Source: Salinimonas lutimaris (GTDB lineage Bacteria > Pseudomonadota > Gammaproteobacteria > Enterobacterales > Alteromonadaceae). Taken from it: a DNA stretch of 64,000 bases. The translations under genes were made by a program, and so were the position numbers. The notes under the pieces were generated by a model. The model was not told the DNA's origin. It did no database searches and was given only the letters and a program-made list of their open reading frames with translations. The stretch spans positions 1,078,001 through 1,142,000 of the forward strand of contig NZ_CP036536.1 of assembly GCF_005222225.1 (NCBI RefSeq), written 5' to 3'. Positions within the stretch are counted from its first letter, which is position 1. Every line of letters begins with the position of its first letter. Of this stretch, positions 47,480 to 57,221 are shown piece by piece.

Positions 47480-48226
47480 ATGCAGCAAGGCCGCAAAAAA
47501 TTGTCTGATGTTATCACCGAGCAGCTGGAATCTATGATTCTGGACGGCACGTTGCTGGCCGGACAAAAGCTGCCTCCGGAGCGCGAGCTGGCACTGAAGT
47601 TTGATGTGTCCCGGCCGTCGTTGCGAGAAGCAATTGGTAACCTGCAGGCGCGCGGGCTGGTTGAGCGTAAACAGGGTGGTGGTACGTTTGTCAGTAAGAA
47701 TCTGAATGCAGCCATGCGCGATCCCCTGATGGCATTGATCAGTCGTCGCCCGGAAACGCAGTTTGACCTGTTAGAGTTTCGACATGCCCTTGAAGGTATG
47801 GCAGCCTATTATGCGGCGTTACGGGGCCAGCCGGAAGACTATGCAGCGCTGACCGCAGCGCTGGAACAATTACCGGCGCCGGCGCGCAATGATGAGCAGC
47901 GTCCGCTGGCAGAAGCGCTGGGCCAGTTTTATATCATTATGGCCCGGGCGTCCCACAATATGGTGTTACTGCATGTGATGAGTACCATGCAGGCCATGCT
48001 GGTGGACAACATAGAACGAAATTTAGATATGCTGGCACAGCACGTCGATGTCGCCGCGGATTTATCCCGGCAGCGGGCTGAGATTGTTGCCGCCATATCG
48101 CAGCGAGATCCAGAGAGCGCACGGCAAGCCTGTAATGCGCATCTGGCGTTTATTGAGAAAACCCTACTGGCAATTAATCAGCGCGACAGCCGAGTGCAGC
48201 GCGCGTTAAGACGCCTGGAAATTTAG
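47480..48226 (+). CDS. pdhR: Pyruvate dehydrogenase complex regulator PdhR
   Basis: A 248-residue GntR/FadR-type repressor with an N-terminal winged helix (LPPERELALKFDVSRPSLREAIG) and a C-terminal FCD ligand domain binding pyruvate. Length is close to E. coli (254). A good AAAGGA site precedes the chosen ATG; the frame is open nine codons earlier. It lies directly upstream of aceE and behind a PdhR-type palindrome. Confidence 0.93.
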   Translation: MQQGRKKLSDVITEQLESMILDGTLLAGQKLPPERELALKFDVSRPSLREAIGNLQARGLVERKQGGGTFVSKNLNAAMRDPLMALISRRPETQFDLLEFRHALEGMAAYYAALRGQPEDYAALTAALEQLPAPARNDEQRPLAEALGQFYIIMARASHNMVLLHVMSTMQAMLVDNIERNLDMLAQHVDVAADLSRQRAEIVAAISQRDPESARQACNAHLAFIEKTLLAINQRDSRVQRALRRLEI

Positions 48227-48333
48227 AGGCGTAAAGCCCGTTAAAAATTACACGCAGGCCTGGAGTGTTGGGCGCGTAAAAAAAGCGGTGGGCTGAAGGT
48301 AGCACACTGAAAGTACAACATAATTTAGGTATT

Positions 48334-48366
48334 CCATCCGTCGCCGGCCTGCGGTGCTATGGATGG
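48334..48366 (+). other. Leader hairpin before aceE
   Basis: CCATCC / GGATGG closes a hairpin with an inner CGCCG / CGGTG pairing, 31 bases before the aceE start. No T run follows, so it is not a terminator. It may affect mRNA stability or the ratio of pdhR to aceE message. Confidence 0.45.
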
Positions 48367-48397
48367 TTCTTATATTAAGCAAAAATAGGATGGCACC

Positions 48398-51064
48398 ATG
48401 ACTGATATGATGCACCAAGATGTGGATCCGCAAGAAACACAAGAATGGCTGGAGTCAATAGAGTCAGTTTTAGAAGAAGAAGGTATTGAAAGGGCTCACT
48501 TCTTATTAGAATCACTAATTGAGAAAGCACGCAGAAATGGTGCCCACTTACCCTATGATGCAACTACCGCGTACATAAACACTATTCCGCCGGGCCAGGA
48601 ACCGACCATGCCGGGCGACCAGACTATCGAAGGCAAGATTCGTAACGCACTGCGTTGGAATGCCCTGATGATGGTACTTCGCGCGTCGAAAAAAGACATG
48701 GAACTGGGTGGTCACATTTCCAGTTTTGCCTCGTCAGCCATGCTGTACGATGTGGGCTTTAACCATTTCTTCCGCGCCCCGAATGATAAAGACGGCGGTG
48801 ACTTCCTGTTCATTCAGGGCCACGTGTCGCCAGGTATTTACTCACGCGCCTACATTGAAGGTCGTCTGACCGAAGACCAGCTGGACATGTTCCGTCAGGA
48901 AGTGGACGGCGAAGGTCTGTCTTCTTACCCGCACCCTAAACTGATGCCTGATTTCTGGCAGTTCCCGACGGTATCGATGGGCTTGGGCCCAATGCAGGCG
49001 ATTTATCTTGCCCGCTATCTGAAATACCTGACCAACCGTGGCCTGAAAGACTGTTCAGAGCAGCGCGTATGGTGCTTCCTGGGTGACGGTGAAATTGATG
49101 AGCCGGAAAGCTTGGGTGCAATTGGTCTGGCGTCTCGCGAAGGCTTGGACAATCTGACCTTCGTGGTTAACTGTAACCTGCAGCGTCTGGATGGCCCGGT
49201 TCGTGGTAACGGCAAAATTATTCAGGAACTGGAAGGAACCTTCCGCGGCGCAGGCTGGGAAGTAATCAAGGTTATCTGGGGTCGCTACTGGGATCCACTA
49301 CTGGCGCGTGACTCGTCTGGCAAACTGCTGGATCTGATGAACGAAACGGTAGACGGTGAGTACCAGAACTTTAAAGCCAAGGGCGGCGCTTACACGCGTG
49401 AGAAATTCTTTGGTAAGTACCCTGAGCTGAAAGAAATGGTGTCGAACATGTCTGATGAAGACATCTGGCGCCTGAACCGTGGTGGTCACGATCCGGTAAA
49501 AGTGTATGCCGCATACGACCGTGCAACCAAGACCGAAGGCCGCCCACAGGTCATTCTGGCCAAAACAGTAAAAGGTTATGGCATGGGCGCGGCGGGCGAA
49601 GGTAAAAACATTGCCCACCAGGTGAAGAAAATGGATACCGAGGCGGTAAAAGCCTATCGCGACCGTTTCAATATTCCGGTATCAGATGAAAGCCTGTCTG
49701 ATCTGCCTTACTACAAGTTTGATGACGACAGCGAAGAGATGAAATATCTCAAGGCACGCCGCGATGCGTTGCACGGCTACATGCCTCGTCGTCTGGCTAA
49801 GAGCACTGAAGATCTACCGGCGCCACCGCTAAAAGCGTTTGATGCGGTAACCAAAGGCTCAGGCGATCGTGAAATCTCTACCACGATGGCGTTTGTACGT
49901 GTACTGACCGCCATGCTTAAAGACAAGCAGATTGGTAAGCGTGTGGTGCCGATTATTCCGGATGAAGCACGTACCTTCGGTATGGAAGGTCTGTTCCGTC
50001 AGGTGGGTATTTATTCGTCACAGGGTCAGAAGTACGAACCACAGGATTCTGATCAGGTCGCTTACTACCGTGAAGACAAAAAAGGTCAGGTACTGCAGGA
50101 AGGTATCAACGAGCTGGGTGCAATGGCATCATGGCTGGCAGCGGGTACTTCGTACAGCACCAACGACCTGCCGATGATTCCGGTTTACATCTACTACTCC
50201 ATGTTTGGTTTCCAGCGTGTGGGCGACCTGGCATGGGCGGCTGGTGATTCTCAGGCGCGTGGTTTCCTGGTTGGTGGTACTGCAGGACGTACGACTCTGA
50301 ACGGCGAAGGTCTGCAGCACCAGGATGGCCACAGCCATACCCAGGCGGCACTGATTCCAAACTGTATCAGCTACGACCCGACTTACGGCTACGAAGTGGC
50401 AGTGATTGTTCAGGACGGTCTGCGCCGCATGCTGGAAGAACAGGAAGATGTGTTCTACTACCTGACAGTGATGAACGAAAACTACAAGCAGCCTGAAATG
50501 CCGAAGAATGTTGAAGAAGGCATTGTGAAAGGTATTTATCTGCTGGACACCGTAGGCGAGAGCAGCAAGAAAGTGAAACTGCTGGGCTCAGGTACCATTT
50601 TAGAACAGGTACGTGAAGCGGCTGCCAAGCTGGCCGAAGACTACGGCGTTGAAGCAGAAGTTTACAGCGTGACCTCATTCAATGAGCTGGCCCGTGACGG
50701 ACTGGCGGTGGATCGTCACAACATGCTGCACCCTGAAGCAGACGCACAGACAGCATTTATCACAGATGTACTGTCGCAGGGTAACGATGGTCCGACTATC
50801 GCCGCGACTGACTACATTAAGAACTATGCCGATCAGGTACGTAACTTTGTGCCAGGCAGCTACCGTGTACTGGGTACTGACGGCTTTGGTCGCTCAGACA
50901 GCCGCGCAAACCTGCGTCGCCACTTTGAGGTTGATGCCGCTTATGTGACTTACGCAGCCCTGTATGAGCTGTACAAAGCGGGCGATCTGGATGCCAAGAC
51001 TCTGTCTCAGGCAATGAAAGATCTGAACATCGACCCAGAAAAAGTCAACCCACTGTACGCGTAA
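48398..51064 (+). CDS. aceE: Pyruvate dehydrogenase E1 component AceE
   Basis: An 888-residue homodimeric thiamine-diphosphate enzyme decarboxylating pyruvate (E. coli 887). The ThDP motif is GDGEIDEPES then the NLTFVVNCNLQ region, with HISSFASSAMLYDVGFNHFF at the N-terminal active site. Preceded by AGGATGG. It feeds acetyl groups to aceF, 19 bases downstream. Confidence 0.98.
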   Translation: MTDMMHQDVDPQETQEWLESIESVLEEEGIERAHFLLESLIEKARRNGAHLPYDATTAYINTIPPGQEPTMPGDQTIEGKIRNALRWNALMMVLRASKKDMELGGHISSFASSAMLYDVGFNHFFRAPNDKDGGDFLFIQGHVSPGIYSRAYIEGRLTEDQLDMFRQEVDGEGLSSYPHPKLMPDFWQFPTVSMGLGPMQAIYLARYLKYLTNRGLKDCSEQRVWCFLGDGEIDEPESLGAIGLASREGLDNLTFVVNCNLQRLDGPVRGNGKIIQELEGTFRGAGWEVIKVIWGRYWDPLLARDSSGKLLDLMNETVDGEYQNFKAKGGAYTREKFFGKYPELKEMVSNMSDEDIWRLNRGGHDPVKVYAAYDRATKTEGRPQVILAKTVKGYGMGAAGEGKNIAHQVKKMDTEAVKAYRDRFNIPVSDESLSDLPYYKFDDDSEEMKYLKARRDALHGYMPRRLAKSTEDLPAPPLKAFDAVTKGSGDREISTTMAFVRVLTAMLKDKQIGKRVVPIIPDEARTFGMEGLFRQVGIYSSQGQKYEPQDSDQVAYYREDKKGQVLQEGINELGAMASWLAAGTSYSTNDLPMIPVYIYYSMFGFQRVGDLAWAAGDSQARGFLVGGTAGRTTLNGEGLQHQDGHSHTQAALIPNCISYDPTYGYEVAVIVQDGLRRMLEEQEDVFYYLTVMNENYKQPEMPKNVEEGIVKGIYLLDTVGESSKKVKLLGSGTILEQVREAAAKLAEDYGVEAEVYSVTSFNELARDGLAVDRHNMLHPEADAQTAFITDVLSQGNDGPTIAATDYIKNYADQVRNFVPGSYRVLGTDGFGRSDSRANLRRHFEVDAAYVTYAALYELYKAGDLDAKTLSQAMKDLNIDPEKVNPLYA

Positions 51065-51083
51065 GCACAGGAGATTCAGTAAC

Positions 51084-53111
51084 ATGGCAGATATTAAAGA
51101 CGTACTCGTACCAGATTTAGGTGAAGACGAAGTTGAAGTCATTGAGCTGTGCGTTGCAGAGGGTGACGACGTAGAAGCCGAAGATTCTCTGGTAACCGTA
51201 GAAAGTGACAAAGCCAGCATGGACGTGCCAGCCCCGTTTGCCGGTAAGGTAAAGGCGCTGAAAGTGAAAGTTGGCGACAAAATTTCTCAGGGCGATTTAC
51301 TGGCACAGCTGGAAGCTGCTGGTGGCGATGACAGCGGCAGCGATACCGCTGCCGAAGAAGCGCCAGCGCAGGACAGCCAGCCAGAGCAAAAAGCGGAAAG
51401 CGCGCCTGAAAAAGAAGACAAGCCAGCACAAACGCAGCAGTCTGGTGGCAGCAGCACCATTGAAGTCACTGTGCCGGATATTGGCGATGCCGCCGATGTG
51501 GACGTGATTGAAGTGCTGGTAAAAGAAGGTGACACGGTAGAAGCCGAAGATGGTCTGATTACCCTGGAAACCGACAAAGCCACCATGGATGTTCCTTCAC
51601 CGCAAGCCGGTAAAGTGGTTAGCCTGAAAGTGAAAGAAGGCGACAAGGTCAGTGAAGGTTCACTGGTACTTACACTGGAAGTGGCAGGTGGTGAGTCATC
51701 ACAGGAATCCTCTTCAGCAGCCAGCGAGTCCGCGCCAGCTGCACAGGAGTCGTCATCACAGGCCGCTGAAGAAAGCGCTGCTGATGAAGCCACTGAAGAA
51801 GAAATCGAAGTGACTGTACCGGATATCGGTGATGCTGAAGATGTTGATGTTATCGAAGTGCTGGTTAGCGAAGGTGACACAATCGAGGCGGAAGACGGCC
51901 TGATTACGCTGGAAACCGATAAAGCCACGATGGACGTACCAGCACCAAAAGCCGGAACTATCACCAAGATGCTGGTGAAGCAGGGTGACAAAGTGTCCAA
52001 GGGCTCTAAAGTTCTGATGCTGAAAGTGCAGGGCAGCAAACCAGCGGCTCCTAAGCAGGATAGTAAGCCGCAGGACAGCCAGTCTCAGCAGAGCAAGCCG
52101 CAGCAGTCAGCGCCTCAGGCATCTGACATGCCTAAGCCGCCGCCGGTACCACATCATCCTTCTGCCGGTGAAAAGCCGAAGTCTGGCAAGGTACATGCGT
52201 CACCGTCGGTACGCCGTCTGGCCCGTGAGTTTGGTGTTGATCTGACTCAGGTATCTGGCTCTGGCCCGAAAGCCCGTATTTTGAAAGAAGATGTGCAATC
52301 GTTCGTGAAGTACGAATTGTCACGCCCCAAAGCCAATGCATCCACATCGGGCAAAGGCGAGGGTGGCCTGCAGGTTATTGCTCAGCCTAAAGTTGATTTC
52401 TCGAAGTTTGGAGAAGTGGAAGAAAAGCCACTTAGCCGGATTCAGAAACTGTCTGGCCCGAATCTGCACCGTAACTGGGTGACTATCCCGCATGTTACGC
52501 AGTTTGAAGAAGCAGACATTACTGAGCTTGAGAACTTCCGTAAGGAACAAAACAAGATTGCGGAAAAACGCAAACTTGGCTTTAAGATTACGCCGCTGGT
52601 ATTCATGATGAAGGCCGCTGCAGATGCATTAAAAGCATACCCAATCTTTAATACTTCACTTTCTGCTGACGGTGAGTCTTTAATTCAGAAAAAGTATTAC
52701 CATATTGGTATTGCAGTAGATACACCAAATGGTCTGGTTGTGCCGGTGGTACGTGACGTGGATAAGAAAGGTTTCCACGAGCTGTCGCAGGAACTGATGG
52801 AAATCAGCATGAAGGCCCGTGACGGTAAACTGAAGTCTGCTGACATGCAGGGTAGCTGCTTTACCATCTCCAGTCTGGGCGGTATCGGCGGTACGGCATT
52901 TACGCCAATCGTTAATGCGCCTGATGTAGCCATTCTGGGTGTATCGAAAAGTGATATTAAACCGAAGTGGAACGGCAGCGAATTTGAACCTCGCCTGATG
53001 GTGCCGCTGTCATTATCTTATGACCACCGTGTGATTGACGGTGCGGTAGCAGCACGCTTTGCCGTGCATCTGAAAGGGGTGCTTGAAGACCTCCGTCAGA
53101 TGTTGCTGTAA
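51084..53111 (+). CDS. aceF: Dihydrolipoamide acetyltransferase E2 AceF
   Basis: A 675-residue core of the pyruvate dehydrogenase complex. Three lipoyl domains lie in tandem, each with its lipoylated Lys in a DKA motif (VESDKASMDVP, LETDKATMDVPSP, LETDKATMDVPAP), separated by Ala/Glu/Gln/Ser-rich linkers. Then come the E1/E3-binding domain (ASPSVRRLAREFGVD) and the acetyltransferase domain ending in SYDHRVIDGAVAARF with the catalytic His and Asp. Longer than E. coli (630) because of the linkers. Domains 2 and 3 are nearly identical in DNA and protein. Confidence 0.97.
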   Translation: MADIKDVLVPDLGEDEVEVIELCVAEGDDVEAEDSLVTVESDKASMDVPAPFAGKVKALKVKVGDKISQGDLLAQLEAAGGDDSGSDTAAEEAPAQDSQPEQKAESAPEKEDKPAQTQQSGGSSTIEVTVPDIGDAADVDVIEVLVKEGDTVEAEDGLITLETDKATMDVPSPQAGKVVSLKVKEGDKVSEGSLVLTLEVAGGESSQESSSAASESAPAAQESSSQAAEESAADEATEEEIEVTVPDIGDAEDVDVIEVLVSEGDTIEAEDGLITLETDKATMDVPAPKAGTITKMLVKQGDKVSKGSKVLMLKVQGSKPAAPKQDSKPQDSQSQQSKPQQSAPQASDMPKPPPVPHHPSAGEKPKSGKVHASPSVRRLAREFGVDLTQVSGSGPKARILKEDVQSFVKYELSRPKANASTSGKGEGGLQVIAQPKVDFSKFGEVEEKPLSRIQKLSGPNLHRNWVTIPHVTQFEEADITELENFRKEQNKIAEKRKLGFKITPLVFMMKAAADALKAYPIFNTSLSADGESLIQKKYYHIGIAVDTPNGLVVPVVRDVDKKGFHELSQELMEISMKARDGKLKSADMQGSCFTISSLGGIGGTAFTPIVNAPDVAILGVSKSDIKPKWNGSEFEPRLMVPLSLSYDHRVIDGAVAARFAVHLKGVLEDLRQMLL

Positions 53112-53123
53112 TCAGTCACAACC

Positions 53124-53153
53124 AAAAGGGGAGAGCGGTAAGCCTCCCCTTTT
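53124..53153 (+). terminator. Hairpin between aceF and lpd
   Basis: AAAAGGGGAG / CTCCCCTTTT with a ten-base loop lies 12 bases after aceF. The arm ends in four T, then ACGCTTTTTATT. It is a likely partial terminator; lpd serves several complexes, so a separate supply of lpd message would make sense. No firm lpd promoter was seen in the 106 bases that follow. Confidence 0.65.
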
Positions 53154-53259
53154 ACGCTTTTTATTAAGCAATTAGCCTGCTTGGCTTTACAGGGCCGTCG
53201 CGCCCTAGTTAAAATTCTTAACGCATATTTTTCAGATATTTGACAAATTTGAGGTCACG

Positions 53260-54681
53260 ATGAGCGAAATAAAAACTCAGTTAGTAGTATTGGGTGCAGG
53301 ACCTGGCGGTTATTCAGCCGCGTTCCGCGCTGCCGATATGGGCGTAGAAACCGTAATTGTTGATGCCAGGGAAACACTGGGTGGGGTGTGCCTGAACGTA
53401 GGTTGTATCCCGTCTAAAGCCCTGCTGCACGTGGCCAAGGTAATGAAAGAAGCCAAACACCTGTCAGCCCACGGTGTCAGCTTTGGTCAGCCAGAAGTCG
53501 ACCTGGACAAGCTGCGCGATTACAAAGATTCTGTAGTTGGTCAGCTGACTAAAGGTCTGTCTGGCATGTCTAAAATGCGTAAAGTTAAGCATGTACGTGG
53601 TTTTGGTCAGTTCACCGGCGCTAACTCCCTGGAAGTTAAAGGCGAAGACGGTGAAGTAACGACCATCAAATTCGACAACGCGATTATCGCAGCAGGCTCT
53701 GAGCCGGTATCTCTGCCGTTCATTCCTGAAGATGACCGTGTCATCGACTCAACCGGCGCGCTGGAAATGAAAGATATTCCGGAAAAAATGCTGGTACTGG
53801 GCGGTGGTATCATCGGTCTGGAAATGGGCACGGTATACGAAGCCCTGGGTTCAAAGATTGATGTGGTTGAGTTCCTTGACCAGCTGATCCCAGCTGCTGA
53901 CAAAGACATCATGAAAGTCTTTATGAAAGAATATAAAGACAAGTTCAATGTGATGCTTGAAACCAAGGTGACTAACGTAGAAGCCAAAGATGACGGCCTG
54001 TACGTGACGTTTGAAGGTAAAAATGCACCAGCCGAGCCGGTACGTTACGACAAAGTACTGGTAGCCGTAGGTCGTAAACCAAATGGCGGTAAAGTAGGCG
54101 CTGACAAAGCCGGCGTCAATGTTGATGAGCGTGGTTTCATCAATGTTGATAAGCAAATGAAAACCAACGTGAGCAACATCTACGCGATTGGTGATCTGGT
54201 TGGTCAGCCAATGCTTGCGCACAAAGCTGTACACGAAGGCCATGTAGCGGCTGAAGTTATTGCTGGTAAGAAGCACTACTTTGACCCGCGTTGCATTCCT
54301 TCTGTTGCCTATACTGAGCCAGAAGTTGCCTGGGTTGGTCTGACAGAAAAAGAAGCCAAAGAGCAGGGCGTAAGCTATGAAACTGCCTCGTTCCCATGGT
54401 CAGCCTCTGGCCGTGCGATTGCTTCTGATGCCACTAACGGCCTGACCAAGATGATTTTTGATAAAGAATCTGGCCGGGTTATCGGTGGTGCCATGGTCGG
54501 TACTAACGCCGGTGAAATGCTGGGTGAAATTGGCCTGGCTATTGAGATGGGTGCAGATGCTGAAGATGTGGCACTGACTATTCATGCTCACCCAACTCTG
54601 AATGAGTCAATCGGTCTGGCATCAGAAATCTTCGAAGGAAGCATTACTGATATGCCTAACCCGAAAGCGAAGAAAAAGTAA
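53260..54681 (+). CDS. lpd: Dihydrolipoamide dehydrogenase Lpd (E3)
   Basis: A 473-residue FAD flavoprotein reoxidising lipoamide in pyruvate and 2-oxoglutarate dehydrogenase and the glycine system. The FAD motif GAGPGGYSAAFRAA is at the N-terminus, the redox disulfide is in GGVCLNVGCIPSKALLH, the NAD motif is LVLGGGIIGLEMG, and the catalytic His is in HAHPTLNES. Length as in E. coli (474). Confidence 0.98.
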   Translation: MSEIKTQLVVLGAGPGGYSAAFRAADMGVETVIVDARETLGGVCLNVGCIPSKALLHVAKVMKEAKHLSAHGVSFGQPEVDLDKLRDYKDSVVGQLTKGLSGMSKMRKVKHVRGFGQFTGANSLEVKGEDGEVTTIKFDNAIIAAGSEPVSLPFIPEDDRVIDSTGALEMKDIPEKMLVLGGGIIGLEMGTVYEALGSKIDVVEFLDQLIPAADKDIMKVFMKEYKDKFNVMLETKVTNVEAKDDGLYVTFEGKNAPAEPVRYDKVLVAVGRKPNGGKVGADKAGVNVDERGFINVDKQMKTNVSNIYAIGDLVGQPMLAHKAVHEGHVAAEVIAGKKHYFDPRCIPSVAYTEPEVAWVGLTEKEAKEQGVSYETASFPWSASGRAIASDATNGLTKMIFDKESGRVIGGAMVGTNAGEMLGEIGLAIEMGADAEDVALTIHAHPTLNESIGLASEIFEGSITDMPNPKAKKK

Positions 54682-54700
54682 CTGATTCGCCAATGATACA

Positions 54701-54738
54701 AAAAATCCCCCTGACCGAAAGGTGAGGGGGATTTTTTT
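54701..54738 (+). terminator. Strong terminator of the pdh operon
   Basis: AAAAATCCCCC / GGGGGATTTTT with an inner ACC-gaaa-GGT pairing is followed by more T. It is symmetric enough to end the convergent LysR gene as well. Confidence 0.92.
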
Positions 54739-54778
54739 ATGGCGGTTTGTTTACTTCTGTCTATTTATCCCGGAATGC

Positions 54779-55831
54779 TTATTTTGCTACCGGTACTGCT
54801 TTAGGCTCAAACTGCACGTCTTCACTGGAGCCCTGTTTAATGCATACATCATGATGATGAGCACGGGCCTCACGCAATGCCTCTTCACAAAATCCTTTTC
54901 GGCAGCACTGGCTAAGCAGGGTTTCATGCTGGGCAATCCGTTCATGAATAATGCGTACCAGATGACGACGCAGCCACTGCAAACCGGCATCATGGTCCTG
55001 ACGTTTGTGCCAGATTAGTGATACCGGTGTGGGCGGCACTTCAACCGGACTTTCAAATACCGCCAGCTGCTTGGAGAAAATCTCGCGCTCTAATACCACC
55101 GATGGGGCCACACAAATCAGGTCAGTTTGTTTGAGCAGGCTGGGCACATTGAAAAAGTTATTCACCGACATGGCTACCCGGCGCTTGAGTCCAAGTCCCT
55201 GCAAAGCCTGATCAGAAGGACCGGTAACATCCCCGGTTACCGAGACCAGCAGGTGATCAGCGCTGGCAAATTCTTCCAGGGTCAGGTTGTCTTTGGCCAA
55301 CGGATGGCCGGGGCGCATGACCACCACATAGCCGGGATCTAATAAGTGTTCGGATCTGATCACACTTTCTGACAGGGTATACTTGCTGATAGCCAGTTCG
55401 GCTTCGGCATCTTTAAGAATATCGGCAGATTCCACCGACGGATTGGGAATGGCATAAATATTAATGCCGGGCGCTTCACGTTCGATAATCTGACGCAGCG
55501 GCCCCCAGGCCATATCAACAAAGGTATCAGACGCAGCAATTCTGAAGGTGCGTTTTGCCGTAGCAGGGTCGAACTCATTGGGATTGACTGCATCTTCCAG
55601 AGCACTTAAAGGGGTCTGAATCTGACTCCACAGGTTTTTGGCAAACGCGGTAGGCTGAATACCCCGGCCGTCTTTGACAAACAGTTCGTCGCCCCAAGCA
55701 GTGCGCATGCGTGATAACGCATTCGACACAGCAGGCTGGGTCATTGCCAGTCGGTCAGCTGCCCGGGTGATGGCGCCTTCTGTCATGATGGCGTCAAAAA
55801 TCATCAGTAAATTCAATTCCTGTGGCCGCAC
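54779..55831 (-). CDS. LysR-type regulator with Cys/His-rich tail
   Basis: A 350-residue LysR-family regulator. The N-terminal helix-turn-helix is ITRAADRLAMTQPAVSNALSRMR; the effector domain runs to about residue 305. Ordinary LysR proteins end near there, but here some 45 residues follow, with CC-RKGFC, HHHDVC and a Val/Pro end: four Cys and three His within 25 residues, which could bind a metal or act as a redox switch. The start is GTG with AGGGGG upstream. It is divergent from the RND efflux genes, 157 bases away, so it most likely controls them, as MexT does for mexEF in Pseudomonas. Confidence 0.88.
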   Translation of the reverse strand: MRPQELNLLMIFDAIMTEGAITRAADRLAMTQPAVSNALSRMRTAWGDELFVKDGRGIQPTAFAKNLWSQIQTPLSALEDAVNPNEFDPATAKRTFRIAASDTFVDMAWGPLRQIIEREAPGINIYAIPNPSVESADILKDAEAELAISKYTLSESVIRSEHLLDPGYVVVMRPGHPLAKDNLTLEEFASADHLLVSVTGDVTGPSDQALQGLGLKRRVAMSVNNFFNVPSLLKQTDLICVAPSVVLEREIFSKQLAVFESPVEVPPTPVSLIWHKRQDHDAGLQWLRRHLVRIIHERIAQHETLLSQCCRKGFCEEALREARAHHHDVCIKQGSSEDVQFEPKAVPVAK

Positions 55832-55878
55832 GAATATGCCCCCTTTTCCTCGTTGTTCATCCAGATTGATTTATATAT

Positions 55879-55894
55879 TACACCATGTGATGTA
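55879..55894. promoter_or_regulatory. Candidate LysR-regulator site
   Basis: TACA-N8-TGTA (TACACCATGTGATGTA) lies between the LysR gene and the efflux operon. It has the dyad form of LysR sites but not the exact T-N11-A spacing. The surrounding 157 bases hold AT-rich sequence and no gene. Confidence 0.4.
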
Positions 55895-55988
55895 TCGCAT
55901 ACAAAAATATAATTATTTTTATTTTTACAGTGTATTCATAATAGCACCAGTTTTTGAACCAGCCCGTTAAATAGAGAGAGTTTAGTCC

Positions 55989-57218
55989 ATGTCTGTTCTT
56001 TCCAGATTTACATTTGTCGTTTTGGCGGCACTGTTAGTCGCCGCATGTGGCGATGACCCCGCTAACGAACAACAGATGCAGGCCGCCCAGCAGAAGGGTG
56101 TGCCGGTTGATGTTGCCCCCGTTATTGCCCAGCGTATTACCGAATGGGACAGTTTTACCGGCCGCCTGGAGTCGCCTAAAACCGTATCGTTACGTCCCCG
56201 TGTGTCTGGTTATATCGATATGGTCGCCTTTGAAGAAGGCGAGTATGTTGAACAGGGTGACACACTGTTTCTTATTGATAACCGCCAGTTCAAGGCGGAA
56301 GTTGATCGCCTGCAGGCTCAGCTGGATGCAGCTAAAAGCCGCCTGGCACTGGCAAAACAAGACCTCCAACGGGCTGAAGGACTACGCCAGAGCCAGTCAA
56401 TCTCTAAAGAAATTCTGGATACGCGTGCATCTGAAGTAGAACAGGCTAATGCCAGTGTCTCTCAAACTGAGGCAGCGCTGGAACTGGCGCGTCTGAACCG
56501 CGGCTTTGCGCGGGTTGAAGCACCGATTTCCGGTCGCGTGTCGCGGGCGAATATCACCGAGGGTAACTATGTGACTGCCGGGCAGACCATTTTGACCTCA
56601 ATTGTGTCGATGGACCGTTTGTATGCTTATTTTGACATTGATGAAACCACCTGGCTGAACTATCAGAAAGCGCAGCAGCGCAGCGACGCTGTGGCAGCGC
56701 AGCCTGTGGCGATGCGCCTGGCTAACGAAAATGATTATGAGCACTGGGGCAAAATTAACTTTGTTGATAATCAGGTTAACAGCAATACGGGCACTTTGCG
56801 TGTTCGGGCGGTATTTGATAACCAGAACCGCGCCCTGCTTCCTGGCTTGTTTGCTCACCTGAAACTGGCCGGCGGACAGGCACACGAAGGTATTCTGGTG
56901 GCTGAAAAAGCCATTGGTACTGATCTGAGCAACAAATATGTGCTGGTACTGAATCAGGAAAACAAAGTGGAATACCGCGCAATCAAAATGGGCGATAAAG
57001 TCGGCTCAATGCGCATTATCAAAGATGGCCTGAAGCCAGAAGACACCATCGTAGTGAATGGTTTGCAGCGGGTTCGCCCGGGTGCCCTGGTAACACCTAA
57101 TAAGGTCAGTATGGCTGACGAAGAAACCCTGAACGAATTGCAGGCATGGCAACAGCGCGTTGATACCGTAAACGAATTTGCCAACACCGCCGGCGCAGCA
57201 ACAACGGCAGGTTTGTAA
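55989..57218 (+). CDS. RND efflux periplasmic adaptor (MexE-like)
   Basis: A 409-residue lipoprotein. The signal peptide ends in the lipobox LVAAC|G. The membrane-fusion layout follows: barrel-sandwich segments (SLRPRVSGYIDMVAF near residue 68 and ARVEAPISGRVSRANITEGNYV near 178), the coiled-coil hairpin between them and a beta barrel at the C-terminus. It would join the RND pump to an outer-membrane channel, but no channel gene is in this operon. Four bases separate it from the pump gene. Confidence 0.92.
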   Translation: MSVLSRFTFVVLAALLVAACGDDPANEQQMQAAQQKGVPVDVAPVIAQRITEWDSFTGRLESPKTVSLRPRVSGYIDMVAFEEGEYVEQGDTLFLIDNRQFKAEVDRLQAQLDAAKSRLALAKQDLQRAEGLRQSQSISKEILDTRASEVEQANASVSQTEAALELARLNRGFARVEAPISGRVSRANITEGNYVTAGQTILTSIVSMDRLYAYFDIDETTWLNYQKAQQRSDAVAAQPVAMRLANENDYEHWGKINFVDNQVNSNTGTLRVRAVFDNQNRALLPGLFAHLKLAGGQAHEGILVAEKAIGTDLSNKYVLVLNQENKVEYRAIKMGDKVGSMRIIKDGLKPEDTIVVNGLQRVRPGALVTPNKVSMADEETLNELQAWQQRVDTVNEFANTAGAATTAGL

Positions 57219-57221
57219 GAC

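Noticed and set aside
51287-52039. A 250-codon minus-strand frame inside aceF
   Set aside because: It reads the reverse of the lipoyl domains and linkers as Ser/Thr-rich nonsense; no ribosome site.
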